Shown here piece after piece: positions 37,992 to 48,451 of a stretch of DNA of 64,000 nucleotides (position 1 is its first letter; each line of letters starts with the position of its first letter). Where the stretch lies: positions 28,008,131 through 28,072,130 of the forward strand of contig NC_049981.1 of the NCBI RefSeq assembly GCF_000003815.2, read 5' to 3'. This stretch comes from Branchiostoma floridae (taxonomy: Eukaryota > Chordata > Leptocardii > Amphioxiformes > Branchiostomatidae). The notes below the pieces were generated by a model. That model was given only the letters and a program-made list of their open reading frames with translations, was not told where the DNA came from and searched no databases. The translations under genes were made by a program, and so were the position numbers.

Positions 37992-40900
37992 CTGCACAAG
38001 ACAACAATGTCAAAAACAACATTATTATTCAGTGGTAAGGTAATCTTCAGTAAGTTAGCTAGGTCATTTTGACTTAATTATATGCATAACGTCTACACAC
38101 ACGTGTTTAGAAAAAAACATGTTTTTTACCATACTGTTAAAATCAGCTATGGAGCAAGCATGTGCTGTACATTGCAAAAAAAACACATGAAAACAGATAC
38201 TAATGTCACAGAATGCCAAAGTCAGTCCCAAGATAAAAAAAGATACACAAAAATAAAGTATCTTTTGTTCATGGTATACAATACTCTGTGTGTGCTGTTG
38301 TTTCTTCAACCATCCTGATGACATAAATTTAGATTTCACGCTATTATCGTGTTTGGTTTTCCCTGAGTATTTTTTCCATATAAGCAAGTCAGCACGGACT
38401 TATGATATTAAAAAACAAGAAGGATACAAAGGTCCCAACAGAAATCCCAAGCTACCTCATGAGTGCAGTGATCGTCTGGTCAGGTGAGGTGGACAGCAGG
38501 TAGAAGATGGCTCTCAGACCCTGGTACTGCACTGCTACAATGGCAGACTGGGCGGAACAGTCAAGCACGCACATGTAAGTTCTAATACACATTTATGTAT
38601 AACTGCCAATGTTTTGGTAGTCCCTCTGGTACATTCTTCAGGCCTATACTGCTTCTTGCAGTCAATGGTGCAGCTGTACTTAATGTGCTGTTTATAGCTT
38701 TTGAATTCTCTTTTGATATGCAGTGTCTCACAGGTATCAATGGATACTAACAGGCAAGACAAAGTAATTACATGTATATATACAGTCAAACCTGCCCGAG
38801 CGACCACCTCTTCTCAGCGACCACCTGGCCATTTCGACCGCTTTTTCTCGGTCCCGATTTTTTTTCCTATTGACGGAAGCATTAAGCGACCTTTTCTCAA
38901 CGACCACCTGGCCAACGCGACCGCGACCGGCCCAAATTGGGCCCCTTAACGACCGCATCATTTTCAAAATCGAGGTTTTCATCGATTTTTGATGATAACT
39001 AGCGCGATTTTGTGCCAAAATCGACCAGTCTGCGTCGGATTTTGACTGCCATACGATGTTATGTTTAGAATAAAGATTGCGGCGGTCAATGGGTGGGTCA
39101 ATGGGGCAGTCTACTGTAATATGGGAGGAAATTTCTAAGAAAGATCTGTGTAGCTCATACCTTTTAAAGAAAGATCTGTGTGAGTGCTTTTGTCCAACTG
39201 TACATTCACCCTTGGCTAAGTACGCTATTTGGACGTACCGGGCATAGAATTCGAAAGGTGCACCGTAGTTATTTCAGATACGGCGATCAAGAACACAGCG
39301 ACGCATGGCTTGTATGGTAACTGACAGCATCAACGTTCCCTCACTGTCTAAAACGTTAGTGTACAAATACAGTATCATACTGTATCGTATAAAAGCTGGG
39401 GTTAAATTTACAATTTACAGTGTGCGTGTTGTATTTGACATTAAATACCTCGCTTCTTTGCGTGCGTGAAGTGTGCTTGCTATTTGCCATTAAACACAAC
39501 GGAAACCGTTATACTTTGCATAGGGCATGTTTTGAGTCGATACTCTTCTCAGCGACCACCTGTCCAAATCGACCGTTTTTGTCCGGTCCCCCGGGTGGTC
39601 GTCTTGGGCAGGTTTGACTGTAGTCATAGAAAGTACAACAAAGTAAAAAGAATATATGACACTAGAATTACCCAAATTCTACAGTTTACTTTAACAGCGG
39701 ACAATACAGCTTCAACAAGTTGGTAGGTATGGGAAAATAAAGATAAATAAAAATATGGGAATGTGTAACTATACTAGTAAAGAACTTTCAAAACTGTCCT
39801 TCCTCATGGCACCAAAAGTGGACCGTTTATCTAACCCACCCTGAGAGCCACAGAGATGATGTCCTGTAGGTGGGACACCAGCTTGTCTGTGTTGGTGTGG
39901 AACATGGCGAAGTTGGCGATGCCGCGGCTCACGTGGGTAAGAACCTCCGTGTGCTCCGCATGTGTCTGAAGCATGCGGCACAGACAGTCCACACACTGGT
40001 GCAGGGATATCTGCAACACATCCAGAACAAACCATAAAAACACATCCATTACAATCAGTTTCTCTTAATATGTTCTCTTCACTCACTCATGATCTCCAAT
40101 CAGTCTAAAGATTGAAGACCGCATTAAAATACCGAATGTGGTTTACTTACTAGATGCCTGAAAAACTTGAAGTTTTCCATGTCACTAAGGCCACACCAAT
40201 TTAATTTCTTGGTTCACGGATTTTTTCATAAAAATATGGAGCGAGAGGGCGAAATAAAAATAAGAATTGTAAAATGGTTGGGGTAAAGGTAAGGGCTAAT
40301 CCAAAACATAAAGAATAAAAAGTTTTCAGCTTGAAAAAGGTACATAAACACTATTACTGTACAGTAACAGCACCTGTTCATTGAAAATTACAAAAGTAGT
40401 GTCAGTTTTCATGTTTGTCCCATTCTTCATGAATGAAAAATATAACTTCAATAATAATACCCACATTTTAAGGACCTTATAAAGGCCTATTTGCTACACC
40501 AGAAAGTTGGTGAATAGTTTCATTAATGGTGAAAATTTGCTGAGTTGTAATTTTTATTTTTATTTTTTTTTCCAAAAAATTGGAGCGAGCGAATCCGTGA
40601 CCAAGAAATTAAATTGGTGTGGCCTAAGGGCCTGGTCACTTTTTTTACAACTGTTGGCATTATTAGGATATTCATATTTGTGTTATTCAAATTCAGCTGT
40701 CACAATAACAGATAGGCTGTCATATCTATTCTTGTCGATGGTTGGTTCTGTCGCAGCCTGAATGAAAATTTTACAAGATCAAAATCTTATGACGACCTAT
40801 AGCCCTGCTTCTAGAACGAGAAGTGATGACTTTGATTCTACCTATGTTGCTCACCCCATATGCACACTACATCTTGTACATGTAGGATGTAGTCTCTTAC

Positions 40901-43900
40901 TGCAATGGAAAATGTCTGCGGCAAAGTGGCCACCGCAAAAACTGCGAACATTAAACCACCACAAAAGTTTCTGCATTAACAGTATTCGCCAGTGGTTGCC
41001 CTACCTGGTCCTCAGCGTTTGTTGCCAGGTTAGCCACCAGACAGGCAGCGTTGCTGATGACCTGTAGGTTCTTAGGCTGGCTGCTCAGCACCTTGGGCAG
41101 GATGTTCCCAGATGTGAAGGATTCCTGAGGAAGGAACCATGCCAAGGCCACAGATGTTAAAGAAACTTGAAAAGCAATGCAAGATGCCTCCTACCTTAAC
41201 ATCACACACATCAGCCTAGCACATTTATACAACTCAACACGTTTGTTTGTTTGGTTATTCTTTATCTAATCAGGGTGAAAGCATATCACCTATAGAAAAA
41301 AATGGAATAGTCTAAAGGCAAGAACCACACATGCACTGTTATAGAGAATCAGGAGGGAGCAGTATACAACTGTGACATCCATGCATCAAAAGAGAACTGT
41401 CAAGCAATAAGAATCAATATGCCACCTAACAGCTGATGCATTGTGGTCTAAGGTCACAGTTTATTTAAGGCCCGTAGCACCTTAAACTTTGACATTATAC
41501 AGCAATGCATCACACTGCACATACAAACATGAGATTGTGAAAAAATATTCTTCTTTTGTTACATGATGCAGGGCTCGAAATTCATTTTTGAGATTAGGTG
41601 CACTGGTGCACCCAGCTTAAAAAATTGGGTGCACTAAACTTTTTTTGGGTGCACCGCTTAAATTTCAGTAGAATGTCAAAACAACCTAATAACAAAACTT
41701 ACTTACAAGCTATCAAATTCTTAAACAAGTAACATGACAGACATTTTTATTATCTTTCTAACACTTAGATGTCAAGAATATGATGTATACTAGTATACTT
41801 GATATCTTTCCAAACATAAACCTAAGAAATTATTTGGGTGCACCCTGTGCACCCACTGAAAAAAATTGGGTGCACAGTTCCAATTTTGGGTGCACCCACC
41901 CAGTATTTCGAGCCCTGTGATGTGTACCTATCACTTGCACAGGAATACTTCCCACCTGGATGATTCTGTGTCTGTGCCAGTCTGTGCCCAGTGCCAGCTG
42001 ATTCAGGGCCTTCAGAGCAACTTCCTGCATCTGTCACAGGAATAGAAGCATCCTCCGTAACTATGACTACTGCAACTATGACTATAGCTGGGGCAACGAC
42101 GCAAGAAGAAAAGTAGCCCAAAGTAGCCCGAAAGGCGACCTTTGTCAACGGACCGCTATGCCTAACTCATACTAAACTCATACGGTCCGCCATCTTGGAT
42201 CGCTTCGTCGATCTCCGCCAATCTTCGGCGATGTCCGGGACAGCCTTCGGCAACGCTTCGGAGCTTCCGACCATAGCCGGAAAAGCCACGATGGCGATGG
42301 TGGACGGTATGAGTTTAGTATGAGTTAGGCATAGCGGTCCATTGACAAAGGTCGCCTTTCGGGCTACTTTGGGGAAAGCCGAGATTGCGAACGGCCCATC
42401 GCAGTAGGCAAGACTCCAGGGAAGCCAGGGACGCGCAAAAAAACGGAGAAAAAGGTATCTCACGGAACGGATACGCAAATACTTTTTAGCCCTACGGGCT
42501 CCGCCCCAATGTCGCAAAGAAAATAACGCCGAAATTTACAATTTTCTTCTTGCGTCGTTGCCCCAGCTACTATGACTACTACTACATGTACTATACTGAC
42601 TATGACACATAAACTGCACAAAAACAAATATTGCAATACAAAACACTGTTCAGACAGTTTACACAATTACTCAGGAGTTAAAGAAACAGTTTAGAGTCTG
42701 TAACCACCGTAACAACAGTTGACTATCTTAGAGAAGCTTTGATTACTCCTCTAAACAACTTATTTTTGGCACTCGAACTGTTCAGAGAATCTAGTAAGAC
42801 CTGTTCAAAGGAAACTTTTTGTGACTTTCCCTTGGGAAAAGACAGTATATTTCCCTGACCTGCTCATCCTCTGATGTTGTTAACTTCAGCAGAGAAGGAA
42901 GGGCCTTCTTGTCATTCTGAGGGGAACACAGTGGAAAGAAGAAATGCTGTGAGAAATACACACTTATCTCTGGAAAATGTATTCTCTACTTTTAATTGCA
43001 ATACATTGTCAACACTCATAGATGATCAATGATAGAAAGAAGGAAAATGTGTGACCTTGAGAAAGTTGTTGATAATACAATGTCCTAAAATCAAACCTAA
43101 ATCAGTTACCTGACATGAAATACATGACTTACATGTGTTTGTAATAGTATGTGCATAAGATGCTTTGTACAATTAGACTTATGAAAAATTATAATTAACA
43201 AACAAAAATATAAATAGTTGAGAACCTACCTCAATGGCAGCTGCATGGTTTTGGTGATGTTCTAACATCAGGTTCAGGGTCATGACAGCCAACAATGCAA
43301 TGGTTTTCTGCATGTTACACAGTCCCAATACAGGCTTTAGGGCTCCCGATGACATCGCTGGATAGATACAAGCAATATATCATTATTGAGAGCATTTCTT
43401 TAATATTGAAAAGATTCAATGAAGTCATTGGCAAACCATTCCAATAATACAGTATTGCAACTATATTGTACCTTATTACGTTAGGCATCCGTCACATTGC
43501 CAAATGAACCAGTAAATCTAATTAAAAAAAAATACGTAACCAAATACTAATATAGGAAATAAGGTGACCTGAGGCCTAAGATATATCCCTTACCAAGAGT
43601 CCTGAGCTCAGGAGACTTACAGAAGATCATGAGAGCACTAATGGCCTCTACAAGGGTCTGTTCTACTGTCTCCTCTGACAAGATGCTGGAAATAAAGAAA
43701 AGAAAAAGTGTTTCCTTCAAGATTTGCTTGCTATTCAAACTAAGAAAGGAAGTAAGAAAGAAAAAAACAAACATTGAAAATCAAAGGAAACTTGCTAGTT
43801 GGTCTAAAATGTAGACAGTGCAGAAAAGTGAAGACCACATCTCTTACCTGCAGATGGCCTTGACTGCCCCTGTAGCTGCCAGTGCCATGTGAACTGTTGG

Positions 43901-46900
43901 GTACCGAGACATGGTGTGCAGAGCTGAGGCCAAATGGGCCTACATAGGAATAAAAAAGATTAAGGCATAACAAAGAGTGTCAATCCTATGTTTAAAACTA
44001 TTGCAGATATTGAAAGCACAACTAATGATAGGGACCACTTTATCATTATACTGATTTCACTTACCCTAACTTCGTCACTCTCTGACACACAGGTAAGAAA
44101 CACAACTGTCTGCAGTCCGCCTAACTCTATGACCTGAAATGTGGAAACAGTTTGTAATGTTAACCTACATGCATGCACGTCCCGTCAACCCAAGTGAAAG
44201 AATAAACCAATCCCACAGCCACAACCACCTCCGTGAAAACTTGGAAGTGTAAAACAAAAACTTAGATATGCAAAGGTTTGGGAACGTTGATATGCTTTTA
44301 ATCTGTCAAGGATTAAACTGACAAGTTTGCTTTCATCTATCAGAAAACGGTGGTTACCTTTGACTAACTATTATGTTTTCAGTAGCATTGTGATATTGCC
44401 TCACAGACCAAGTAACAAGCACAAATATGTATACCTGGTCAAGTGATCAGAAAAGTGGAACAAATGACTGAACACATAGAAGATGGTGTACCAAGCAATT
44501 AGGGTTGTGTACCAGTACAGAAAATTCAGGTATAGGTACAGTTCAGGTCCAGAGGATGAAACTTGTCCTGACTGACCTGAACCTAGAACCTGATTGTTAA
44601 AGGGGCATTCCACTCCAGAAGGGGGTCTTGTTTTCCAATAGATAATGTGGCAATGAATACATAATCAGCCGAATTTTGTGGAATTCACCTTGGGATGAAT
44701 TACGTGATGTGTACAATAATGACACTCAATAAACCCATGCAGACCCTACCCATGCATTCCCTATACGCATAGACAGTGTGTTATCGTACATATTTTCGGA
44801 ATAAATGAGGTACGGTAAGCACACCGAGAAGGCAAATTGCTCATAAGATAGCAAAGAATACAAGAACAAGACGAGATTTCTTAGCGAACCTGAAATTAGT
44901 TTTGTAACCTTACCTAAAAGTTTTACATTGTATTCAGCCATAGGATTAATTCAATTAGAGGGTACTTGGGGAGTTTAGTAGAAGACTGAATGCTTTTGAT
45001 TCATGTGGAGCAACTGGGTACTTTATCGTATAATGTGAAGTAATGTAAATGTGAAGAAAAAATTAATATCTATCGGAAAATAACTCAACCGTGTGGAGTG
45101 GAATGCCCCTTTAACGTTTGTGACAACCTGTGAATGGGCAATACTGAAACTACTGGTCCATTTTGCTACAAATGAATCTGTTTGGTGAAGTTTCCACTCT
45201 TACTGGTGTTTTAAAATCCTGTTTTCATATCAACAATGTTCACTGCCTCTATAAGTTTGACTGTAGAAAATTGTGTCCTTACTCTGCTTGTCCACAAGCA
45301 ATGACTATAATCTCTTCTCTACTTAGCTGTAATGTTATTTTCTTGGACCAGCAAATGCCAAAACATGTAAACCCTAACAGATATAATCTGTTCTTTTTCT
45401 GAAGGGTCCAAAGTTCAGTCCACTGATTTCTCTCAGTTCTGTTTTTTTTTTACCGTTCCAACAAGACAAAATGTTTTGTACTGTTACATCATACCAGTAT
45501 CCATCCCTATAAACAATAGATTTGTTTCCTTCTTTCACACCTTCTTCAACTTTGGAACACTTTGTTCATTTGTATCGCCAATATTCTTTGTGATGAAGGC
45601 ATGTGGCTAATTTTGCAACTTGATGCATGCACAGATATCATCCATATAATAATGTCAGTGTACATGTACAAATGTAGCCTACAGAATAGAAACTGTGACA
45701 AACCTTTCCTATCCTGTCAGGGTTCTTGACAGCCTCTGCAATTCCATGGGCAGACTGAAGCTGGAACTTCTGCACACAGTGTTGTCAAAGAACACATCAA
45801 TTTGTGTAACCATTCAAAGACTGTGTCTTAACTCTGCCTGTCCACATTGTGTATCTAGGAGATACTGATATGGTTAATCAGTACAAGAGACAAAATAATA
45901 TCTTAAGATTTGAGGACTCACATTCACGATCCGTTTTTTTTACGTTGCCTGTTTTTGAAGGTTGAGTCACCCAATCAGTACACTGCAGCTCTAGAGATGT
46001 GCCTTTAGGCTTTTCAGGTAAGTATGAAAATATCATATATTTACAACATAGCCAGCAATTAGATGTATACATATTGGAAATATTCAGTTGTTAAAAGCTC
46101 CAGGTATCTAACTAGGATGGGACCCTGGTTTGGATGGCACCAAAGTTGGACTTTGATGTCTCAAATTTGAAACAAACAAGGTATCTCATATCAGATAATA
46201 CATGCTACAGGGCAAAATAAAAACAAATCATATAGTTAATTTAACAATCATCTTGAAATCTCAGGAAGTAAAAGACATGAATTCAAATCAATGACATCTG
46301 TGCCTTATGTGCCTTAAGTATCATCATTATAACATGAACATATGCAGATGAGAATCTGACCATGAGTGGAGACCGGGACATAGTGACCAGTTCAGTCACA
46401 GGTTTGCAGTCCTCACACACACGTTCTGGGTCGTCTAACTGCAGCTGGGGCATTGGCACCTGGTGGGGAACATGCGAAAATAATGTGCGGGGGCTTCCAT
46501 GACTTTTTTCATAAGCCGCAGGTAGTCATCAAAATTAAAAAATTTTGATGTGCAACTGGTACTAGGCTAGGACAATTATGATTCATTTCAGATGTTTACG
46601 TACTATCAAGATTGTAGGTCACACACACTTTTATGTGATGGAAAGACTGGTCATTAAATCTAATAGTAATGTAACGTCAAGCTATATCTGAAGTATCCTA
46701 TATAGCAATAGATGTATCAATATCAAAGCTAGCCCTTAATTGTAGAGTAGTAGATTTCTTTAACAGTCAGTTGTGTTATTGATTTATGGCATACTTTTAT
46801 GCAGCCAAACAGCTACACATTATTGATAAACAAACAGTACACCACACCTTATCCTTGCAACACTTGCTGCATAGCACCTTGCCACACTGTCTACAGTGGT

Positions 46901-47740
46901 GCTTCCTTCTGATCTGGTTAAACTTGTTGTTACACAAACAGCACACCACGGCTTCATTGTCCTCCACCCACCTGTGAAGTACAGGAAGAAATGCCACACG
47001 TGCCACACGAGTGGTAAACCAGCACCGCTATTCATGCAGACAATGGCTAGAGTACCCTATTGTTGTATGAATGGATAGTGTTACTAAAGCTGCTACTGCC
47101 ACGTGGCTTCAAAGCCGAGCGACAAACGTCTTTCTAATAGGCCCAGGATATTCTGACGGTACGGGGTAAAAAATACCAAAATACACACCAAGGAAAAGAA
47201 TGTTTGTTTTACTTTAGTAAGAAAACTGCCACAGTGACTGTACTATAAAGCTATGCTCACTGGATTCAAGTTGCTAGTAAATCCATATATCGCCCGAGGA
47301 GGAAAATGTGTTATTTAACTTTACATGTCTTCGGCAACTCAAACTTACTTAACAAAATTTCACGTAATTAGAAACAAGAGGAGTAAACATCGTGATGTCA
47401 ACATTGCTGACCCTTTCCTGACCTTCGTATATTACGACTCCTTTGTTTGTAGCAATAAAGGCCTGTTGAACGTATCCATGATAATCAAACACACATAAAA
47501 AGACAAGAGTGATCACGTCTGATGAAAACAGGGAAATGTTTTAGAAGGAGTATCTTATTGCGTCGTCTGCATGAGTTACACGCACTTACAGAACGATATA
47601 GAAGATTCAATCGATCACGATCACGCCCACCTTGCCCTTTGAAGAACGAACGGTTTGGTCATGAACACGTCCTGCGAACCCTCCACCTTCGCCAACCGTA
47701 CCTCCCGACCGTCAAGATTTATGATATCCACACCGTCCAT
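37883..47740 (-). CDS. FYVE zinc finger plus armadillo-like repeat protein (14 exons, 460 residues)
   Basis: Exons in transcription order: 47631-47740, 46848-46971, 46361-46459, 45704-45769, 44065-44133, 43848-43939, 43594-43685, 43230-43357, 42860-42916, 41956-42030, 41005-41124, 39840-40010, 38456-38526, 37883-37991. All phases match and the frame is open from ATG to TAG. Residues 38-96 are a canonical FYVE domain: WVED, RRKHHCRQCG and RVC motifs, with zinc ligands C47/C50, C63/C66, C71/C74, C93/C96. From about residue 110 to the end are short helical repeats typical of armadillo folds (for example GGLQTVVFLTCVSESDEVR, ISNAACLVANLATNAEDQ, GIANFAMFHTNTDKL). FYVE domains bind phosphatidylinositol 3-phosphate on endosomes; ARM repeats bind proteins. 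Inferred role: endosomal adaptor. I do not recognise a named vertebrate ortholog with this architecture. Confidence 0.85.
38456..38526 (-). CDS. FYVE-ARM exon 13: armadillo-like repeat
   Basis: Of three nearby AG sites (TAG, CAG, CAG) only the third (GTGCAG|TACCAG) gives phase 0 and an open frame, so it was chosen. Encodes YQGLRAIFYLLSTSPDQT then ITALM plus two bases, donor ATGAG|GTAGCT. The choice of acceptor is inference from phase. Confidence 0.65.
38783..39620. mobile_element. Tc1/mariner-type non-autonomous element, TA flanked
   Basis: Starts CAGTCAAACCTGCCC and ends with its exact complement GGGCAGGTTTGACTG; TA sits at both outer ends (38781-38782, 39621-39622). Internal direct repeats of CAGCGACCACCTG and TCGACCG. 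CAG termini with TA duplication fit pogo/Tigger-like mariner elements. No transposase frame. Lies in the intron between FYVE-ARM exons 12 and 13. Confidence 0.75.
39840..40010 (-). CDS. FYVE-ARM exon 12: armadillo-like repeats
   Basis: Acceptor GATGTGTTGCAG, donor AGG|GTGGGT, 57 codons. Encodes ISLHQCVDCLCRMLQTHA, EHTEVLTHVSRGIANFAM and HTNTDKLVSHLQDIISVALR. It is higher in GC than the flanking introns and is the longest exon of the gene. Confidence 0.8.
40189..40624. mobile_element. PIF/Harbinger-type MITE, TAA duplication
   Basis: Terminal inverted repeats of about 34 bases: GGCCACACCAATTTAATTTC at the left, its complement at the right. TAA directly flanks both ends (40186-40188, 40625-40627). 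GGCC-type termini with a 3-bp TWA duplication are the hallmark of PIF/Harbinger. No coding capacity. Intron between FYVE-ARM exons 11 and 12. Confidence 0.8.
41005..41124 (-). CDS. FYVE-ARM exon 11: armadillo-like repeat
   Basis: Acceptor CTTCCTCAG, donor CAG|GTAGGG, 40 codons, phase 0. Encodes ESFTSGNILPKVLSSQPKNL then QVISNAACLVANLATNAEDQ. The NAACLVANLA helix is the clearest ARM-type signature in the gene. Confidence 0.8.
41569..41917. mobile_element. CAGGGCTCGAAAT inverted-repeat element
   Basis: Ends CAGGGCTCGAAAT and complement; internal GGGTGCAC occurs repeatedly in both orientations. A 5-bp direct repeat TGATG flanks both ends (41564-41568, 41918-41922). CAGGG termini recall hAT elements, but the duplication is shorter than the usual 8 bp, so the superfamily is uncertain. 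Intron between FYVE-ARM exons 10 and 11. Confidence 0.7.
41956..42030 (-). CDS. FYVE-ARM exon 10: armadillo-like repeat
   Basis: Acceptor CCTGTGACAG, donor CAG|GTGGGA, phase 0. Encodes MQEVALKALNQLALGTDW then HRHRIIQ. The VALKALNQLA helix is characteristic of ARM repeats. It lies between two inverted-repeat transposons that occupy the flanking introns. Confidence 0.75.
42086..42568. mobile_element. Nested inverted-repeat element (AGCTGGGGC ends)
   Basis: Outer arms of about 26 bases, AGCTGGGGCAACGACGCAAG and complement, enclose a second inverted repeat of about 63 bases (42119-42182 against 42306-42370, containing CGGACCGCTATGCCTAACTC). ACTATGACTA flanks both sides (42075-42084 and 42569-42578), either a 10-bp target duplication or part of a local ACTATG microrepeat. 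Intron between FYVE-ARM exons 9 and 10. Confidence 0.7.
42860..42916 (-). CDS. FYVE-ARM exon 9: short helical segment
   Basis: A 19-codon exon, NDKKALPSLLKLTTSEDEQ, between CCCCTCAG and GTCAGG, phase 0 on both sides. The pattern of an ALPSLLKL helix and an acidic loop continues the armadillo repeats. Confidence 0.7.
43230..43357 (-). CDS. FYVE-ARM exon 8: armadillo-like repeat
   Basis: Acceptor TATCTATCCAG, donor GAG|GTAGGT, ends phase 0. Encodes AMSSGALKPVLGLCNM then QKTIALLAVMTLNLMLEHHQ and NHAAAIE, a near-textbook ARM repeat with a leucine-rich second helix. Confidence 0.75.
43594..43685 (-). CDS. FYVE-ARM exon 7: armadillo-like repeat
   Basis: Acceptor TTTATTTCCAG, donor CTTG|GTAAGG. 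Starts with the third base of a serine codon and ends in phase 1. Encodes ILSEETVEQTLVEAISAL then MIFCKSPELRTL, two amphipathic helices. Confidence 0.75.
43848..43939 (-). CDS. FYVE-ARM exon 6: armadillo-like repeat
   Basis: Acceptor CCTATGTAG, donor TGCAG|GTAAGA, ends in phase 2. Encodes AHLASALHTMSRYPTVHM then ALAATGAVKAIC. Amphipathic helices of ARM type with an ATGAVKAI turn. Confidence 0.75.
44065..44133 (-). CDS. FYVE-ARM exon 5: armadillo-like repeat
   Basis: Acceptor TTTCAG, donor AGG|GTAAGT, phase 0. Encodes VIELGGLQTVVFLTC then VSESDEVR. The GGLQ-helix pattern followed by a charged loop is typical of ARM helix 3 leading into the next repeat. Confidence 0.75.
44601..45110. mobile_element. 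TTAA-flanked MITE (piggyBac/Kolobok type)
   Basis: Ends AGGGGCATTCCACTCCA and the exact complement, with TTAA at 44597-44600 and 45111-45114. TTAA duplications are diagnostic of piggyBac and Kolobok insertions. 510 bases, no transposase. Intron between FYVE-ARM exons 4 and 5. Confidence 0.8.
45704..45769 (-). CDS. FYVE-ARM exon 4: helical repeat
   Basis: A 22-codon exon, KFQLQSAHGIAEAVKNPD then RIGK, flanked by GTGCAG and GTTTGT and phase 0 on both sides. It looks like the start of the first armadillo-like repeat. The 1.6 kb intron that follows carries a 510-bp TTAA-flanked transposon. Confidence 0.7.
46361..46459 (-). CDS. FYVE-ARM exon 3: end of FYVE domain
   Basis: Acceptor TTCCCCACCAG. 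Encodes VPMPQLQLDDPERVCEDC, supplying the RVC motif and the last two zinc-binding cysteines, then KPVTELVTMSRSPLM. The donor CATG|GTCAGA is weak but gives phase 0, matching the next exon. The FYVE finger is therefore complete across exons 2 and 3. Confidence 0.8.
46848..46971 (-). CDS. FYVE-ARM exon 2: FYVE domain core
   Basis: Acceptor CTGTACTTCACAG, donor GATAAG|GTGTGG. Encodes WVEDNEAVVCCLCNN, then KFNQIRRKHHCRQCGKV and CSKCCKDK: six of the eight zinc ligands and the basic R(R/K)HHCRxCG PI3P-binding loop. The WxxD motif is intact, which distinguishes true FYVE from related RING-like fingers. Confidence 0.9.
47631..47740 (-). CDS. FYVE-ARM exon 1 (start codon)
   Basis: Starts at the ATG at 47740 (context GCGATGG) and encodes MDGVDIINLDGREVRLAKV through FVLQRA plus two bases, donor GCAAG|GTGGGC. 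Phase 2 fits the G that opens the FYVE exon. An upstream ATG (MAVQENFEV, then stop) about 70 bases earlier is a small upstream open frame or alternative leader. No signal peptide, consistent with a cytosolic protein. Confidence 0.7.
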
Positions 47741-48310
47741 CGCGTAGATGGTAAAGAATTGCACGATCAGCGGAAGTTTGGAAAGAGTCAAACCTCGAAG
47801 TTTTCTTGAACCGCCATATTGTTTTTACTCAAGGTGTGACGTGTGCAAAAATTTCCCGGCATTCAACAGTGAAAGTAAACTTTGTCAACTTTCTGTTACC
47901 GTCGTCCTAAACAATGTTAACGATGACTACACCACTTTCTTTTGATATAAACTGCTATCTTTCTGTTGGAATTACACTAGGAAAAATGTATCATGTACAC
48001 TGTTCCATAGCGCATTCCATGAGTTATTGTGCCTATGCCTTTTGTTTGTTTGTTAAAAAGCAAAGGACAGTTCTGTTGAAGGTGATAACTTGTCGTCGTT
48101 TATCATGGGTCGGCGATTAGAATTTTCGAATCCACATCCCTTACAGAGCATTATGCAGTTTGCCAATCAAAATGCTAGGTGGGGTGCTTTGGATTGGCCG
48201 TTGTACTTTTGATATGATGTTGAATGATCGTAAAAGCCGAAAAACACACACACACGTAAACTTCTTGTCTGTAACGAAAGTGCACCCACGATGTAGCCGA
48301 TTAGTTAGAC

Positions 48311-48451
48311 CAGAAGAATAATCCTGGATCTCTCTTTGGAGAATTAATGTGATAAGGGGTGGCTATCACATTGATTCTCTAGAAGAAGAATCCTGGATCT
48401 CTCTTTGGAGAATTAATGTGATAAGGGGGTTATCTATCACATTAATTCTCC
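48311..48451. repeat. Two tandem ~70-bp hairpin units
   Basis: AATCCTGGATCTCTCTTTGG followed by GGAGAATTAATGTGATA and its facing complement TATCACATTRATTCTCY occurs twice in a row (second unit from 48380). Each unit can form a 17-bp stem. Lies about 570 bases upstream of the FYVE-ARM start. Confidence 0.75.

Noticed and set aside
47522-47809. 95-codon plus-strand frame
   Set aside because: Antisense to FYVE-ARM exon 1, whose splice phase and protein continuity are much stronger evidence.
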